Source: Sphagnum compactum (taxonomy: Eukaryota > Bryophyta > Sphagnopsida > Sphagnales). Taken from it: a stretch of 64,000 nucleotides of DNA. A model generated the notes under the pieces. The model was not told the DNA's origin, made no database searches, and saw only the letters and a program-made list of their open reading frames with translations. Both the position numbers and the translations under genes were made by a program. The stretch is taken from the NCBI GenBank assembly GCA_965153455.1, contig OZ234495.1, forward strand, positions 18,348,875 through 18,412,874. The letters run 5' to 3'. Position 1 is the first letter of the stretch. Each line of letters opens with the position of its first letter. Positions 12,529 through 25,918 of this stretch are shown here, one piece after another.

Positions 12529-12638
12529 GAGTTTCATCCTGTCTTTCCTTTTTCGTGAGCTAAACTGAGTTGCATCCTGTCTTTCCTTTTTTGTGAGCGA
12601 AACTGAGTTTCATCTTGTCTTTCATTTTTCTCGAGCGC
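12529..12638. repeat. 38 bp tandem repeat, three copies
   Basis: Units start at 12529, 12567 and 12605. Each begins GAGTT(T/G)CATC(C/T)TGTC and runs to (G/C)TGAGC(T/G)AAACT. Copies differ at only a few positions; the third is truncated. Confidence 0.85.
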
Positions 12639-15600
12639 CTCCAGTGCTGTTACATATATATTCATTGCTCCTACTTGTACAACTACTGTAATTAGTCTCG
12701 AACCTTGTGCATTAAATGCTGAGTTTCAGCATTTTCATACTGAGATTTTAATACAATTTCCTTAGTTTGCGAATACCACTGAGAGAGGGAATAGGGAGTG
12801 AAAGCAGGCCCAAAGACAGGGTGAAGAGAGGATGACTTCACAGATAACTCTCATGGCCTGCTGGGTTTTCTTTGTGAACAAATTTCACCACTTTGATGGA
12901 TTGGTTCTTCACAACTCAACTCAACTCAATTCAATTCAATTCAATTCTCATAGGTACCACCACCATAGCAGCAGCAAGTGTGACAAAATCATCATGGGGA
13001 TGGGTTGTAGAAAGTGAAGCTTTAAATGTAGTCACCTGGAGAGAAATCATTTCGCATGGCAGCCACACTAGAGAGTGTACCTTCAAAAGTTGCAACCAAA
13101 TAGAGTGGCTTGTAAGCTGCACAACTAGTTACCAGTCACAATGGGAATGATGGTATTGAGCCAAAGATTGTTGACTGATTATCATCATTGGATAAAGCCT
13201 GTTGCTGTAGCATCCTGCAACGTATTTTTCCCTTAAGTCTTTTTGAGTATTTTCAGGGTTGCAATTTATGATCCTCCTGACATAGAGGGATTCCTGCAGC
13301 CCAAATACAAAGTTTTGAAGTATGAAAAAGCAAACCACTCTAGTGTGGAGGAGTGTATGGGAAATGTACAAGTGGTACATAAAGCCCACAGCCTTGTGCT
13401 TTATGGGAAAAAGGGACCATGCCTGGATTCCACTAAAGCCCACAGCCAAAGGATTTATCATGTGTGAAAACCAGTGTGGCACGGGTATTTGATTTCTTTT
13501 AATTATTCTCTGATCCATGTTTTAGATTATTTTTTAAAGAATCGCCCAAATTTGGTTGTTTGAATTTTTTAAGTTTTAGAGAATCGCCTAGGGCTGGGTT
13601 TTAGGAGCCCAATGATGGACGGTTATGAGGCGAGGGTGGGGGTTTGGGTATGTGCTTACATGGGTATACATCCGAGTTCTTAAACAAAAACTTGGAAAGT
13701 ATAATCAAGTTCTTTTACCAAGGTATTTGACAAACCCACTTTTGAAAAGCAAGACTTGGGTCTTTAACAAATTACAAAGCCTAGTTCTTTGCATTTTGGA
13801 AGCAATGCACATTTACAAATGTTGAAATTTCAAGGCAAAGTTTGTAGAACATACATTCACAAACAACAACCAATATCAAACAATATCAAACACAACCTCA
13901 AAAAGTTGTTGGTCATGGTGGAACTTCAAGCTAAAAAAAATGTTCATGAAAGTTTTGTGGAAATTTGATTACACAACTATTATTTTAAATTCAAAGGCTA
14001 ACCCAAGTGATAAATTAGAATGAAAAATTTGTCATGTTTGATGGTTGTAAGGTTTCAACAACTCCTCCTTTGTTCCATCTTTCAAAATTACTAATAGACC
14101 AAATATTGGAGACATAAAACACAAAAACACACATCATATACGCAAAAAATATGATGTGTGAAGATTAAAAAACACATTGGCACTCACAACAGACTTCCAA
14201 GATGCATCACATAAAACAAACTTCCAAGACACATCAAGCACAATAGACTCCACAACACATCAAAATCAAATCAAATACACCAAAAATACATGACTCCAAT
14301 ACCCAAGACACGAAAGCAAAACCTAACATCTTTTGATGGGTTCAAATGAACCCAAATTTTGTATCAATTTTTTTGGATGTTTTATTAGTGTTGGGCTACA
14401 CATGATTGATATAACATTGAAGACACAACAAACACATATAAGGAAAAAAAACAAAGAACACAATAGACCCTTGAGCAAAACACCAAGACCAATGAACCTC
14501 AAAATAGACAGACAAAAAACAGATAATAGTTAGCCTTTTCCATTCTACACTCTAGATTTTCAAATGATTAGCCCCCCCTGCTAATGTGGGTTCATAGAAT
14601 AATTTGCCCAAAACCCACCACCTTGACAAATGGTTCAATTCATCATCTTCAACCTAGCATGGAACATAAAAAATCACTTATACATAGAAAAATGTGGGAT
14701 TAAAAGGAATCATGCAAGTTAGGAGGTTTCAAACAACCAATACATGGATTGAATGGCCATTTTTTGTTGACAAATATCGACTTGACCATATTTTTCATTT
14801 CAAGATGGCATCTATGATGTGTAGTAAAAATGCTAGTAACAAAAAATGCATTTTATTTTTATTTAGCTAGTTAAGACAACAAGAATATGCTGCAATAATA
14901 TAGCAATGTTTAGAAAATTGTTTTTGTAGCATTGAGATAAGGTGCACTTACATTTTTTTACAAAATAACATGATACCAACGAAATCCAACAAGTTATCTT
15001 GACACGAGTCCTTATAAGTGTTTGCATTTATTGATGTGAATCGTGATATGAAATAGATTTTCACCATTGATTTATGATTGAAGATCTTCAATTTCTTCAA
15101 CATTATAGGCATCAACAACTTGTTTCAACCTTTATCAATAAAAAAACAATTCTTCATCATTTTCAACAACAATAACAACAACATTTTGCAACCTAAATAT
15201 GTGGTGACCAACCACATGTTTTAAAACCTCATATTAAACATCAAAGCCAACATTATAACCATGTTTTTTTATCAAATTCATGGAAAAATGAAATGAAAGG
15301 TAAAAGAACTTCCAAAATTTGTTGTTTCATGCGGATCATGAGCTCCTTCAACTCATGATTTTAAAAGTCCACTTTTAACAAGGTTGTCAAGAATAGTATG
15401 GAATGTTAGCTCTTCTTGAATGTCCTAACATGTTGATATGAGAAACTACAAAACATTCATAAGCGACCAATGTCCACAACTCTAGTTTCGACATAACCAA
15501 TGACAATTGGGGATAGAACTTTCATCAAAACTTTGCATATAGCTTAGATTCTTGGAGATGGTACACAAATTTACAATGCCATATATAAATTGTTGAATGT

Positions 15601-17280
15601 AAAATGTAATGCAATGACACTCTAAAAAAACCAAGGCATCTTAAAACAACAATGTACCCCACTTGCAAATATGTGATCAAACAATAGAAACAAATTAAAT
15701 AACACCCATGAACCACATAAACAATCAAAAAATAATCAGAACCACAAAACCAAAAAGTAATTTTTTAAAAAATGACAAAATAGAAAGACAGTAATTAGAA
15801 AATAGTCAAAAAACCATAAACCACAAAATAGTTTTAAAGTCATTATAGAAGGCTTACCTTGTTTTCATGGGTTTATTTAGTTTTTTAAGCCTCAATCTAA
15901 ATTCAATGCAAGTTTTGTCTCATGTTTGCTTACCCTTACTAGATTCTTGGGGCCATGTAATACATTTATGGATTGTAAATTGAAAAGCCTTTATATATGT
16001 ATAAATTAAAGCAAACCAATAAACATTTTGTCATTCAGAATAGTGCATTGGCATAATTTTGAAAGTGCACATCCCACTCATGTGCCATCAAATGGTACTA
16101 GCAAGGCCAAACTATTACATGATACAATAGACTTTAGGGCAATTACATAAGTCTACAAGTTTGACCTTTCATCTTCAACATAAACAATCAATATTAGAAT
16201 CAATATTCAATAATTATTGTAATTTAAAAGCCATAGTGAAAATGTTGCTTCTTGAAGGTTTCTCCCCACCCACATAGCTTCACACCCTAGCTTTAAAGTA
16301 GAAGCTCAAAGGATGTGATGCAAAAATAACACCAACGATGAAAAGTTCATGGCTTAAGGAAAGGTAAGAAAGTAGGAACAACAATTGCTAAAAACAACAA
16401 GGTCTATTTGTCTTTTTGTTCTCCCTTAACCCTCATTACATCACAAAATGCAAACAAGGTGCCCAAAAAAAAATTTTTTGACAAGAAGCTAAAGGTGAGA
16501 ATTTGACATTATTGCTTCAGGTTACTACTTCACACTTCAAACGTTTTCTTCAAAGCAAACAATAACAGTGTGCACTCTAAACCAAAATGCAAACGGAAAG
16601 AACTCATGTGAGAACTTAAAACTTGAAATCACACGTACCTTCTTCTAGTTCATTATAGATGCATGTTCAATTCTCCCTTAAAGTTGATTCATCTCCAATA
16701 TTCTCCATTAGCTAATAGGTTGCATTCATGTGACATCATTATAAATTTTCAAAGGCACATTGTGAATGTTTCAAAGGTGGAAAAGTGGTACTTGTGAAAA
16801 GTGATGAAGATAGGAAACAACATATACTGAAACAACTACAACCACAAAACACAAAAACCTACTGAAAATTGTAAAACCATAAACCTAACCCTAACCCTAT
16901 TCAATATTCCATCAATAATCCTTTTTATGTAATGGATTTTCATTTCAAAATTATATATAATTAAACATAATTATGAGTGTGGAAAATTGTACTTGAATTT
17001 CATTAAGACACATGAAAGTAAATAAATTATTTAGAATTATTTTAATTAAAATATTTTGATTTAATTTTTTCTTAATTTAAAAAGTTTTAAGTGAAATTCA
17101 ATGTACTCATGAAATCAAAAAATAAAATAGTTGAATGTAATGACAAACTCTAAAGATTTGCAATTACATAAGTAATTATATAAAATTTAGACTAGTGAAA
17201 TTGATTTCATTATTAAATTACATACTTATATATTTGTATTGTATTGTGCAAGGTTCAAAATATAAATGTTTATGACAACA
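12639..17280. other. Spacer, mostly AT-rich, no gene recognised
   Basis: It includes a pentanucleotide CAACT/CAATT run (12908-12946), two AGAATCGCC motifs at about 13540 and 13581, and a short CCCTAA telomere-type match at about 16884-16898. Open frames at 13129-13518 and 13243-13467 overlap on opposite strands and show no domain. Confidence 0.4.
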
Positions 17281-17729
17281 TTTGCCACAAGTTGAACCTT
17301 GTGGTCAAGTAGCCAAGGTCTTTGCATGGAGCCATGGAGATCATGGGGGTGTCAATTCCTTCCAATCACATTTTATACTTCCATTATTACATAGGTGAAT
17401 TGACACTTGAGTCATACATAACTACAATCAAATCAAATTCACAACTATGTTCACATGTTTAATAATGTATTTAGACAAACAACCCCCTCTCCCCAAAAAA
17501 ATATTTTTGCTTGCATCAACGTAGGTATATATGCCAAGGTAAAAGCATATTATTTGACTACAAACTCATGTAGTCATGAATGTCACATACAACTACAAAT
17601 GTAATCATAGATTTTATATACATGCATAGAGCCTACTTTGAATTTGATGACCAAACTTTTGATAAGTTGGATGCCTATGAAGCAATAGTATCAATTTGCC
17701 TTGATGAAATCTTGTGCAAACCTAAATGA

Positions 17730-18365
17730 TGAGGAAATTAATTGTCTTGCTATAATGATTTTTTTAATGCCAAATATTTTGTCAACCAACATTGTCTTGG
17801 CATAGGCAATTTGAGACAAATGTTGACCCTATACTTCCATTTGATGTTGGCTTGTGTGAAAAAAAATTGTGAAGATTCTACCAAGTCTCTAACTCATGAA
17901 TTGCAAGCCAAAGTTTTGGGTTGACCATCCAAATGAATTGGAGGCTATTTTCTAGTAGCACTTGAGTATCATCAAGGCTACCTATTGTGGGCCTTTAAAT
18001 CTGAAAAAAAATGGGGGTGTTAGCGAAAGCTTTCCTTCAGGGCCATGCTTTGGATTTGTTATGCACTTTTTTAAAGATTACAATGGCCAAAAACAACAAA
18101 TCAATCTTGAAAGAGGACTTTCTTGTGAACCTTGTCATTAGATTGTCGGTGAAGATTAGCTCTTACGTCATTCTTAAGCACAAGCTCTTGGAATTCATAG
18201 AGTTAGTTGAAATAGCATGTGTTCAAGTCCTAAAGTCTATGGAAGATGAACTAGCTTTTTCTTGGTTAAATCCCCTTTCTAATGGGGCAGTTCTTATTTT
18301 TGTGTTCCAATTTTCAACTTAAGGTGAGGAATTGCATGGGTGATGATGGTAGGCATAAAATGTCG
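17730..18365 (+). pseudogene. hAT-family transposase relic, C-terminal part
   Basis: A decayed copy of a plant hAT transposase. The open frame 18011-18322 includes EIACVQVLKSMEDELAFS. This corresponds to the dimerisation-region signature I know as EIAMVQVLGSVEDERTFS, which in the family is followed by (M)KSK(L/V)RNRL. That continuation appears here in another frame as QLKVRNCMG from about 18308, so a frameshift or insertion breaks the gene. An upstream open piece (17742-17924, with HLMLACVKKNCEDSTKSL) is probably part of the same relic but is not diagnostic. The DDE residues are not visible, and no terminal repeats or target duplication were found. It cannot encode a working enzyme. Confidence 0.6.
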
Positions 18366-20200
18366 CTTTTTTTCTTTGTTGAAGCACACCAATTGGTAAT
18401 TGTTTACAAGTTTTAAACATGTCTTGTAAGCTCCGTGCAAGTTTAATTTGTTGGTCAATTATGGAATACAAAGCCAATGGAGCATGGAGTGGGCTTGGGA
18501 TTTTAAAATTTTCTATTAATGCTTGCACGAAATATGCTTATGCAACTTGCTTTTTGGTTTTTTTATTGAAATTTTGAATGCTTCAAGGTGTGCACTATGT
18601 AGCATGCACTTGTGCATATCTTTGGCTTATTTTTTGAAGTTGGAGTCTTGTACTTGCTGTTAGTTTGGGTTGAGTTGGGTTGTCGGTGTAAGATAGTGCT
18701 ATTGCACACAGGAAAAATCTCTTTTAAGATTGGGGCTCAAAGATCCATTAACAATGCTTTCCACTAAAATCCAAATATGTTTGTAGAACTTGGCACAAAA
18801 TTTTTAAAAATTATCATAAGATCGTGATTTCTTCAAAGTTTGAATTCACACTATGGGCAAATGTCCACGACCTATTTTGCCTAATCTTAGAAACAATTGT
18901 AGCCTAAGAATTTCCTTAGGAGTCATGATCTACAAGAATTTATAATTCCATGGCATTAGGTCCATCACACTTTTTGCCAAACTTCAGATTTGCCTCTTTC
19001 ATTTTGGCAAACACACTTAACATTGTTCAATCACAAAAATGTTGTGTTTGAGAAGCATTCCATTAGGCCACCTCCCGCATTGGCTGGTCCTTATTAGGGT
19101 GCCCATTATCCTTATAGTAAGGATACCCGAAGCAGCCAAGGCCGAAAGGTATATTGGGTCTTAGATATGGGAATAGCTAAAAAGGCTATTCCTTGACCAA
19201 CATTCTAAAATACTCCTTGGTGTTTAAAATCATATTAAAAAAAACCCTAAGCTCTCTTGGCCGAAACCATGAGAATGTTACATGGCCAACTATGAAGACC
19301 CGGTTTATGAAGAATATTTTCAAAAGCTTGGGCTATCCGATCCTTGACGATGTGATTATTCTCATGGCTAGGGTCAAGGGAAACTTAAAGGGCTTTTTTG
19401 AATATAACCTATAGCAAGGCAATCTCATGGCCCCTTGGGTATGGGAATATTGCAATATCACTTGTTATAGGGCTAGTGGTGGTGGTAATAATAGCCTATT
19501 TTGCTATTCCTTACTCTCACTAGCTTTTCCTTCTTGACACACAATCCATAAGCTGACACTTTGACATCATTTTGCCTTACATCTTGCAAAGGCACATGCT
19601 AATGCAGTGGAGGCACGCTAGAAGCTCATGAACTGTGAACACCCACTGAACACATTTTTAGGGTACTGGCAAGGCATTAGCTCATAGGCACATGGTATTA
19701 CCTCTATGCAACTGGAGCTCACACAGTCCCAGGGTAGGTACATACCATTTGCCTGCAAAAGTAGTGTTTTCCACATTTGACTGGGAAGGTTAGGGCTCCA
19801 CCAGCCCTTCTTTTTTAAAAAAAATTATTGGCTAAATTAATAATTGAAAACTCGAAAAAAAGAAGCGATTTTGGAGGGAGGGTTTCAATCTCTAGAAGTG
19901 GGAAATTTTATTTAAAAAAAGAAAGCCAGATTTCTATATTTGATTTTCAGTGTGTAGCCAAAAATCTAGAAGGATGGATGATTAAAGATGTGTGCATCAG
20001 ATCTGGTAAGTAGCCAGATTTGGCTAGATCTTCCCTAGGGGTGATCACCCACTTTTTCTATATCTTACTATGGATGATAGCCATTTTGGCTACAGACCAA
20101 AATTACTCAGAAAAACACTGGGCTATACCCCCATTGGGAGTGGGAGTACCCCAGTCAACAACAACCAACCCTCTAGTCAAGGGGGACAATCTGGGGTGGC
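18366..20200. other. Spacer with small inverted repeats
   Basis: No gene recognised. A short inverted repeat, GGGAATAGC..GCTATTCC, lies at about 19168-19191, and related words recur at about 19440-19510. Open frames at 19193-19414 and 19828-20013 match no family. Confidence 0.4.
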
Positions 20201-20212
20201 ACTGAATGTGCA

Positions 20213-20380
20213 GTAGAGTGCAGCTCATAATTTGTGTTTGGTCTCTCCAGAACAAGCTCTTCTGCAGAAACCAACAGGCAACAAACTTCTTGCTGATTTC
20301 TGCTAATGTGCCTCCTCTTCTTGTCCTTACAGCAGCAGAGTGCAGCTCACAATTTGTGTTTTGTCTCTCCAGAGCTCTGC
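20213..20380. repeat. Direct repeat of about 44 bp, 123 bp apart
   Basis: AGAGTGCAGCTCA(T/C)AATTTG followed by TGTTTGGTCTCTCCAGA occurs at 20213-20257 and again at 20336-20380. It may be a local duplication in a decayed element. Confidence 0.7.
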
Positions 20381-20511
20381 CTCACAAACCTGAACCCCCA
20401 AAACTTGCCAATTCTGGCATTTGGTGGTGTGTCATTCTCTGTGCTCCTTATGTCATTGTCTGTGGTGGCTACATTTGCACTTTTCCCTTCATATGATGTT
20501 CATTAGCATCT

Positions 20512-21172
20512 TAGAACTTGACCTGAAAGACCCCACCAGGCTTAAGTTAAATGAACAGAACAGAACAGTACAGTACATCTAAGAGCATCTCCAGCAATGC
20601 TCAGTATGTGACCCTTGCAAAAATATATTTCTCACTTCCAAGTTTAGTTTTTTATTTATTCTCCATAAAACTAAAACTAGGACTGCAAATCGGTGGGAGA
20701 ATACTAATAGCAAACCACCTCGATCAGAAACAGGGAGCAGCACTTAGATCATATGTATTAGTCTTCTCTGGCAGCTGCTAGGCTTTTGCTGTGCACTTTA
20801 CCAGCCTCTGCAAGTTGTGAGTGAGAAAATGCTGAGCCAAAACCATTTTCCTGAGCCCGACTGGCATGGTCTGACTTCTCTTCATCCAATTTTAATTTGC
20901 AAGGTTACATACTGCTGAGCACCGGTGGAGGTGTTCTTCATGCAAATCATATAAAATGTGAATCACATACTGAGCACCGGTGGAGGTGTTCTTCATGCAA
21001 ATCATGTAAAATGTGAATCACATACTGAGCACCGGTGGTGGAGGTGTTCTTCATGCAAATCATGTAAATGTGAATCACATACTGAGCACCAGTGGAGTTG
21101 CTCTAGGAGCTTGAGCTGAAAGACCCCACCAGCATTAAATGAAGAGATCCAACAGTACATCTTATTAGAACT
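20512..21172. repeat. Direct repeats of about 70 bp flanking a MITE
   Basis: The sequence just left of the MITE (20512-20582: AGAACTTGACCTGAAAGACC, then CCACCAGG and ACAGTACATCT) is repeated just right of it (21107-21172: AGCTTGAGCTGAAAGACC, CCACCAGC, ACAGTACATCT). These are far longer than a Harbinger target duplication. Confidence 0.7.
20583..21103 (+). mobile_element. Harbinger-type MITE (family 1), copy with triplicated 3' end
   Basis: The left terminus is GAGCATCTCCAG followed by CTCAGTATGTGAC. The right terminus is CACATACTGAGCACC followed by GGAGTTGCTC. The flanks are TAA (left) and TAG (right), nearly a 3 bp duplication. The internal box ACTAATAGCAAACCACCT is shared with the copies at 45.1 and 49.4 kb. 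The 3' terminal module is present four times (starting 20908, 20966, 21021, 21078; ~55-58 bp period), so the element is longer than its relatives. No coding capacity. Superfamily assignment rests on termini and 3 bp duplications. Confidence 0.8.
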
Positions 21173-22220
21173 TGAGCTAGCCTCAGGCTCAAGGGATGTA
21201 CCCAACAGGATTTGAACTTGGAAAAACTGTAACCTAATTGCAAGATGTGTAAGTTTTGTTAAGCACGGAAATTACCCATCTGTTTTTTGATTTCCACAAA
21301 TTTAATGCAGCTTTAGAAACCAATCAATCCTTTTGGAATCCAACAACAATCTCACATTCTCCAGTCAAATCCTCTCAATATTGCTAGACCTTTTCTGACA
21401 CTTGACCTTGTCCAACCTTCAACACATAAAGAGTTGTGAAAACTCATTCATTCAGTAAAGCATATCAGGGGTAACATCTACATTAAAAGAAGGGTTTAAG
21501 GGTTTTAGATACAACACAAATTCTCCCACTTTTTGCATCCATAGAATCCTCAAAATTTCCTACGATGCGGTTTATCTATGATTGTTGAATCTATTTCTCT
21601 GTGATGTTGTTGGATTCACAAAGTTTTTTCCAAATCAGAATTGAGATTTGTATCATACCCAGCACACCGAGATCTCCAACTAACACATGATTTATTGGAT
21701 ATTTACAACCATTGCCTATAGAAACTAAGCTAATATTGAACGAATTAGAATTGGATTTAGATTTCTAACAAAGTAACACTTGGGAAACAATTTTTTCTCT
21801 TAGTAGGCTAGCTATTTTACTTATTTGGAGCCAGAAGAATTTCAATCATTTAGAGCTTTTCTTCCATTTATGATGTCAGATTTTTGTTCTTGTGGGAAGA
21901 AAAATGGGCTGGGGAAAAACAAACCTCATCGATCCATGAATCCACTAGCTGTGAATAACAAAGCAGGGCCTTTCCTTTAGCAGCCTCCTGACAAACAAAT
22001 CATGATGCCCCCCGCTCTCATGTACATTGTGTAGCTCTTGCCGCCTGGTTCCTAAACATGAGGAATCTTCAACTGAAGGATAGAAATGCATGAATTGGAG
22101 CGGACCCAATTGAAGGGGAAAGATGATGCCAATATTTATTGCCTCTGCCCCGACTACTATGGAACCATGAATTCGAAGAATGTTCATCATGTGTTATTGT
22201 GAACTCTGAGTTCTTTTGGT
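21173..22220. other. Spacer, no gene recognised
   Basis: Moderately AT-rich. Short minus-strand frames at 21945-22190 and 22069-22257 show no domain. A G-rich run follows at about 22222-22250. Confidence 0.4.
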
Positions 22221-23260
22221 TGGGGGGGGGGAGGGGGGGGAAGGGGGAATGTAACAACCTCGGCGGTTTCTTCTATTGTAATCTAGAGAAATGCCCTTAA
22301 CAAGCTTTTTTTTTTAAAGAATGCCCGTTGGCTTCCTTTTCCCCCCATGATACCCGGCGGGTATCTGATGGGTATCATGAGAGTTTAACCGGAACAAAAA
22401 CACCAATGGCTATTTTTACATCATCCTAAGCCCACCGACCAAGGCTTTACAAAAAATTCAGGACTCCCTCGGCTCCCACCTCGGACGGACTCCCTTATTT
22501 ACCCTACACAGAGAGACTTGCTCTGAATTATTTTTTAATGTAATCGGAGGGCCAACTGGGGTGTTCCGTTTCTTGAGACGGCCTCCTTATTTCGGTTTTC
22601 CCCGGTGATACCAGGTGGGGGGGGGTACTCATGGGGGAAAAAAATCAAACAAACATTTGGGGAGTGTCTTTTTTTTTTTAATCCTAAAAATTATAGCATT
22701 TGAGGAATGTTCACCGGGTTTTTTTTTTTTTTGGGAACTGGGTATTCATATTTTGGGAACTTCAGGGAACATTTTTTCCTATTTTAAAAAACTGTTGCTG
22801 GTTTCAAGTTGCCATAAGGCTAATGGGGGTAGCCATTGCGCTGTAAGTATTTAAATTTGAAGGCTGTGGTGTCCATGGTTTGATTAGTAGTATTATTATT
22901 GTTATTAAATTAGTAGGGACAAATGTGGAGGTGGGTGCCGCCATCATCCCTGAGCGAAGGGGAATTGAATTGCATTGAATTGAATTAATGAGGAACAAAC
23001 AGTTTTAGTAGCCTAGCATTGATCGGAGATCAGAAGATCGTAGAGAAGAGAAATGAAGAAAGCACGTGAAGGCCATACAAAAGCAGGAGACATGAAAGAA
23101 GGGAATTTGATTGCCTTGATAAATTTGGCAACCAGGAATGAAGGGAGGAAGCAAGGAAGGAAAGGAGTGAAGGAGTGGTTGTTGCATATACTCCAATTGT
23201 GGCATGGCAACAGCGCCGAGCATTTGTGTTCACGCGCTTTGGCGTTGCAAGTTGCAACTT
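22221..23260. other. GC-richer pocket with homopolymer tracts
   Basis: It contains G tracts (22222-22250 and 22617-22623), T tracts and a 10 bp inverted repeat CATGATACCC..GGGTATCATG (22346-22379). From about 22990 to 23260 the composition resembles the 5' regions of the two recognised genes, but I cannot identify a coding exon. Confidence 0.35.
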
Positions 23261-23483
23261 AATTACCGTTTCCTTCCTTCTTTCCTTTTCTCTCTCTCTC
23301 TCTCTTCCTCCTCCTCCTCCTCCTCCTCCTCCCTCATTCTTTATTCTCATGGGTCATGCATGCACTTTATAGCTTATCACTTACCATCCTCATGCATCAT
23401 CAGTTTTCTTCCTTTTCATTTCTTTGGAAAGCATTCCAAGAAATTTCTTTGTGTATTTCTTAACTACCGTTTCCTCCCTTCTT

Positions 23484-23522
<39 letters not shown>

Positions 23523-23662
23523 CTCCTCCTCCTCCCCTCATTCTTTATTCTCATGGGTCATGCATGCACTTTAGCTTATCACCTACCATCCTCATGCATC
23601 ATCAGTTTTCTTCCTTTTCATTTCTTTGGAAAGCATTCCAAGAAATTTCTTTGTGTATTTCT
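23261..23662. repeat. 201 bp tandem duplication with CT and TCC microsatellites
   Basis: The units 23261-23461 and 23462-23662 are nearly identical outside the microsatellites. Both contain TACCGTTTCC, a CT run, a TCC run, TTCTCATGGGTCATGCATGC and GGAAAGCATTCCAAGAAATT. The copies differ mainly in CT and TCC repeat number, so the duplication is recent. Confidence 0.9.
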
Positions 23663-25918
23663 TCGTCTAAACCTGGAGGGCACCATATATTCATGAACGT
23701 CTCTCCTAGGAAAGAAGATTGTTCTTGTGCCGGCTACTCCTCGAGAATAGGTCGGGTCTTACAACTATAAGTAGGTGTAAGATCCTTCCAACGCTTAAGT
23801 AAGCATAAGAAGTTTCTCCTTACAATGCCTTCAAATTTACATATGGTGTTAGGTTCATGATTAAACCTTTGCCTATTTTTTATAATAGGTAAAACCCATG
23901 GGTAGGGAGCATTCCCAAAATGCAAGGTTGGATTTGGCTATTGTTTTGGGGCGACACTAAATAGCCCCCTAACAAATTCTATTCGAAACATATTTATGAA
24001 TTGCTACATGTTTATGTGCAATAGGTATGCAATTCTTTTTCCATAAAACATTAATCAACCACCCACAAGAATTTTTTTAAGGCAACGTAAAAAAAAAAAT
24101 TGTTATTCCTATGCAAAGCACAAAACAACAAGCCTACAAAGTTCGATAGGGGGAGAGTATAACATAATGTTTCTTCTCCTTCACAATCAACATTTGTCTT
24201 TGCTTTAACGACAAAAAAATTTCGTATGTTCTATTGTTTCCTGCAAAGTTTGAACCCATGACTTCATAAACACACCACTAGCATACTTCTTGCCATTTAC
24301 AACAACTAGATCCTAAATTATATTGCTTCAACTATTTACGAAACATTACTCAAACCCTACACAAAATCACACAAGGGGTCACATAGACATCCGGACAATG
24401 TTAATTAGGGGGGTTTAAACATCTTCCATTGCTTTGTCCTATGCTTTTTGTTTTGGGAATGCCCTTAGCTTGGATTTTTTTCGTTACATTTTTTGTGTTT
24501 TTTTGGCAATGAAGGTTGGCATGTGTGTGTATTGCCTTTCACTATGAATCTTTCTCCCATCCATATCACTTCAACATTGGATTGATGAAGAAAATTTCAT
24601 GCATCTAAAGTCTTTCCAACTTAAAGTGTTTAATTTCAAAGTTATAAGTTGGACCATAGTAATGGGTTTGCCTTTCTCTTGCCTTCCACCCCTTGCATGC
24701 CCTCCTACCATTCTCAAGTTTGATCCATTACTTGTAGAAATGAGAATGGTGCATTGGTGCCTATGGATTCATTAACTCTTGATAGCAAAGCTAAAGCTTT
24801 AAAACATAACTAGGCAAAATTTTGATAGGACCTATAACAATGTCATTGCTTACTTGTTTGTTATAGCGTAGTATGGCAATAAAATCTAGCAAGTTAACAT
24901 CATATGGAACCCATTAGCTTCACACATTTTATTTAAACCGCATCGAAGTCACAACTAATTAAATAAATTAACATGGACATCATATTTTGCCGGTATATTA
25001 TTCCCCTCAATATTGAAAAAATGTTTCCCCATTAGTTAATTGATTTTTGAATAATATAAAGTAAAATTTTAATTGTGTAAAATGTGTTGATTGATGTTTT
25101 TAGAAGTCACTTTTGTACAAAACTATCATCTTCTACATCAATTGCTTTTTTTGGTGGGGTCAAATCATAAATTATAAACTAAATAAAGATGGGAAAAATG
25201 TAGTCAATCACAATTGGTCTTTCAAACTTCGTCTATCTGACATAATTGTTTTTGAAATCGTTGTGAGTTTAAGTTCAAAGTCTCAAATGAAAATATGAAG
25301 TTTATGTGTGTGGTGATATTTGATTTCCTTGGACAAGTGTTATTCCCATCTCTGCATATTCGGTTGACATCATTAGCATTTGGTTTTATCAATTTAGGTA
25401 GTTGCAAGTTATTTATTTATGCTTGTTAATACAATTCAATATGACAAGAGATAGAAATATGGAGAGTGGAAAACCATTATCAATATTGTAGTTGGTGCTT
25501 CCAATTTTGTGGACATTTAAACCTTTTGTACATTAAAGGTGACAATTGTGAGTTTTGCAAGCCAAGTGTTATTGCTACAAATCTAGGAAGGGTCTACATT
25601 TACACTTTTTTCCCACATGAAAAATGCATGCATTGTTTTTTGAAATTGTAAGGTCTTATTGACTAGTCAATTGGACCGTACAATTTCATAAGTGTCCTAT
25701 GTGAGGTTATGTCAAAGGAATGACAAAAAAAAATACACACACAAGAAAACGTGCCAATTCTTAACAACTTTGCATCACCTTTTTCTTATAACTAGCATTA
25801 TTAAGAATTGGAGCTTTCAATTCATGCCACCTTCAATGTTACAAACTTGATTAGTTATTTGATAAAACTAATGCTTTATATTTAATTGTTGGATCCATTT
25901 ATTAGAAAACATTTGAAG
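23663..25918. other. AT-rich spacer
   Basis: No gene recognised. The first ~150 bases carry words shared with the foldback at 11.0 kb (GTAAGATCC, CTTAAGTA, GGCATAAGA-like). Confidence 0.4.

Noticed and set aside
21173-21215. Possible tRNA T-arm (GTTCAAATCC on the minus strand)
   Set aside because: The flanking bases do not form a T stem or acceptor stem, and no A box lies at the right distance.
23204-23770. 188-codon plus-strand open frame
   Set aside because: Mostly Ser/Leu/Pro from CT and TCC microsatellites, and it duplicates itself because it spans the 201 bp tandem duplication.
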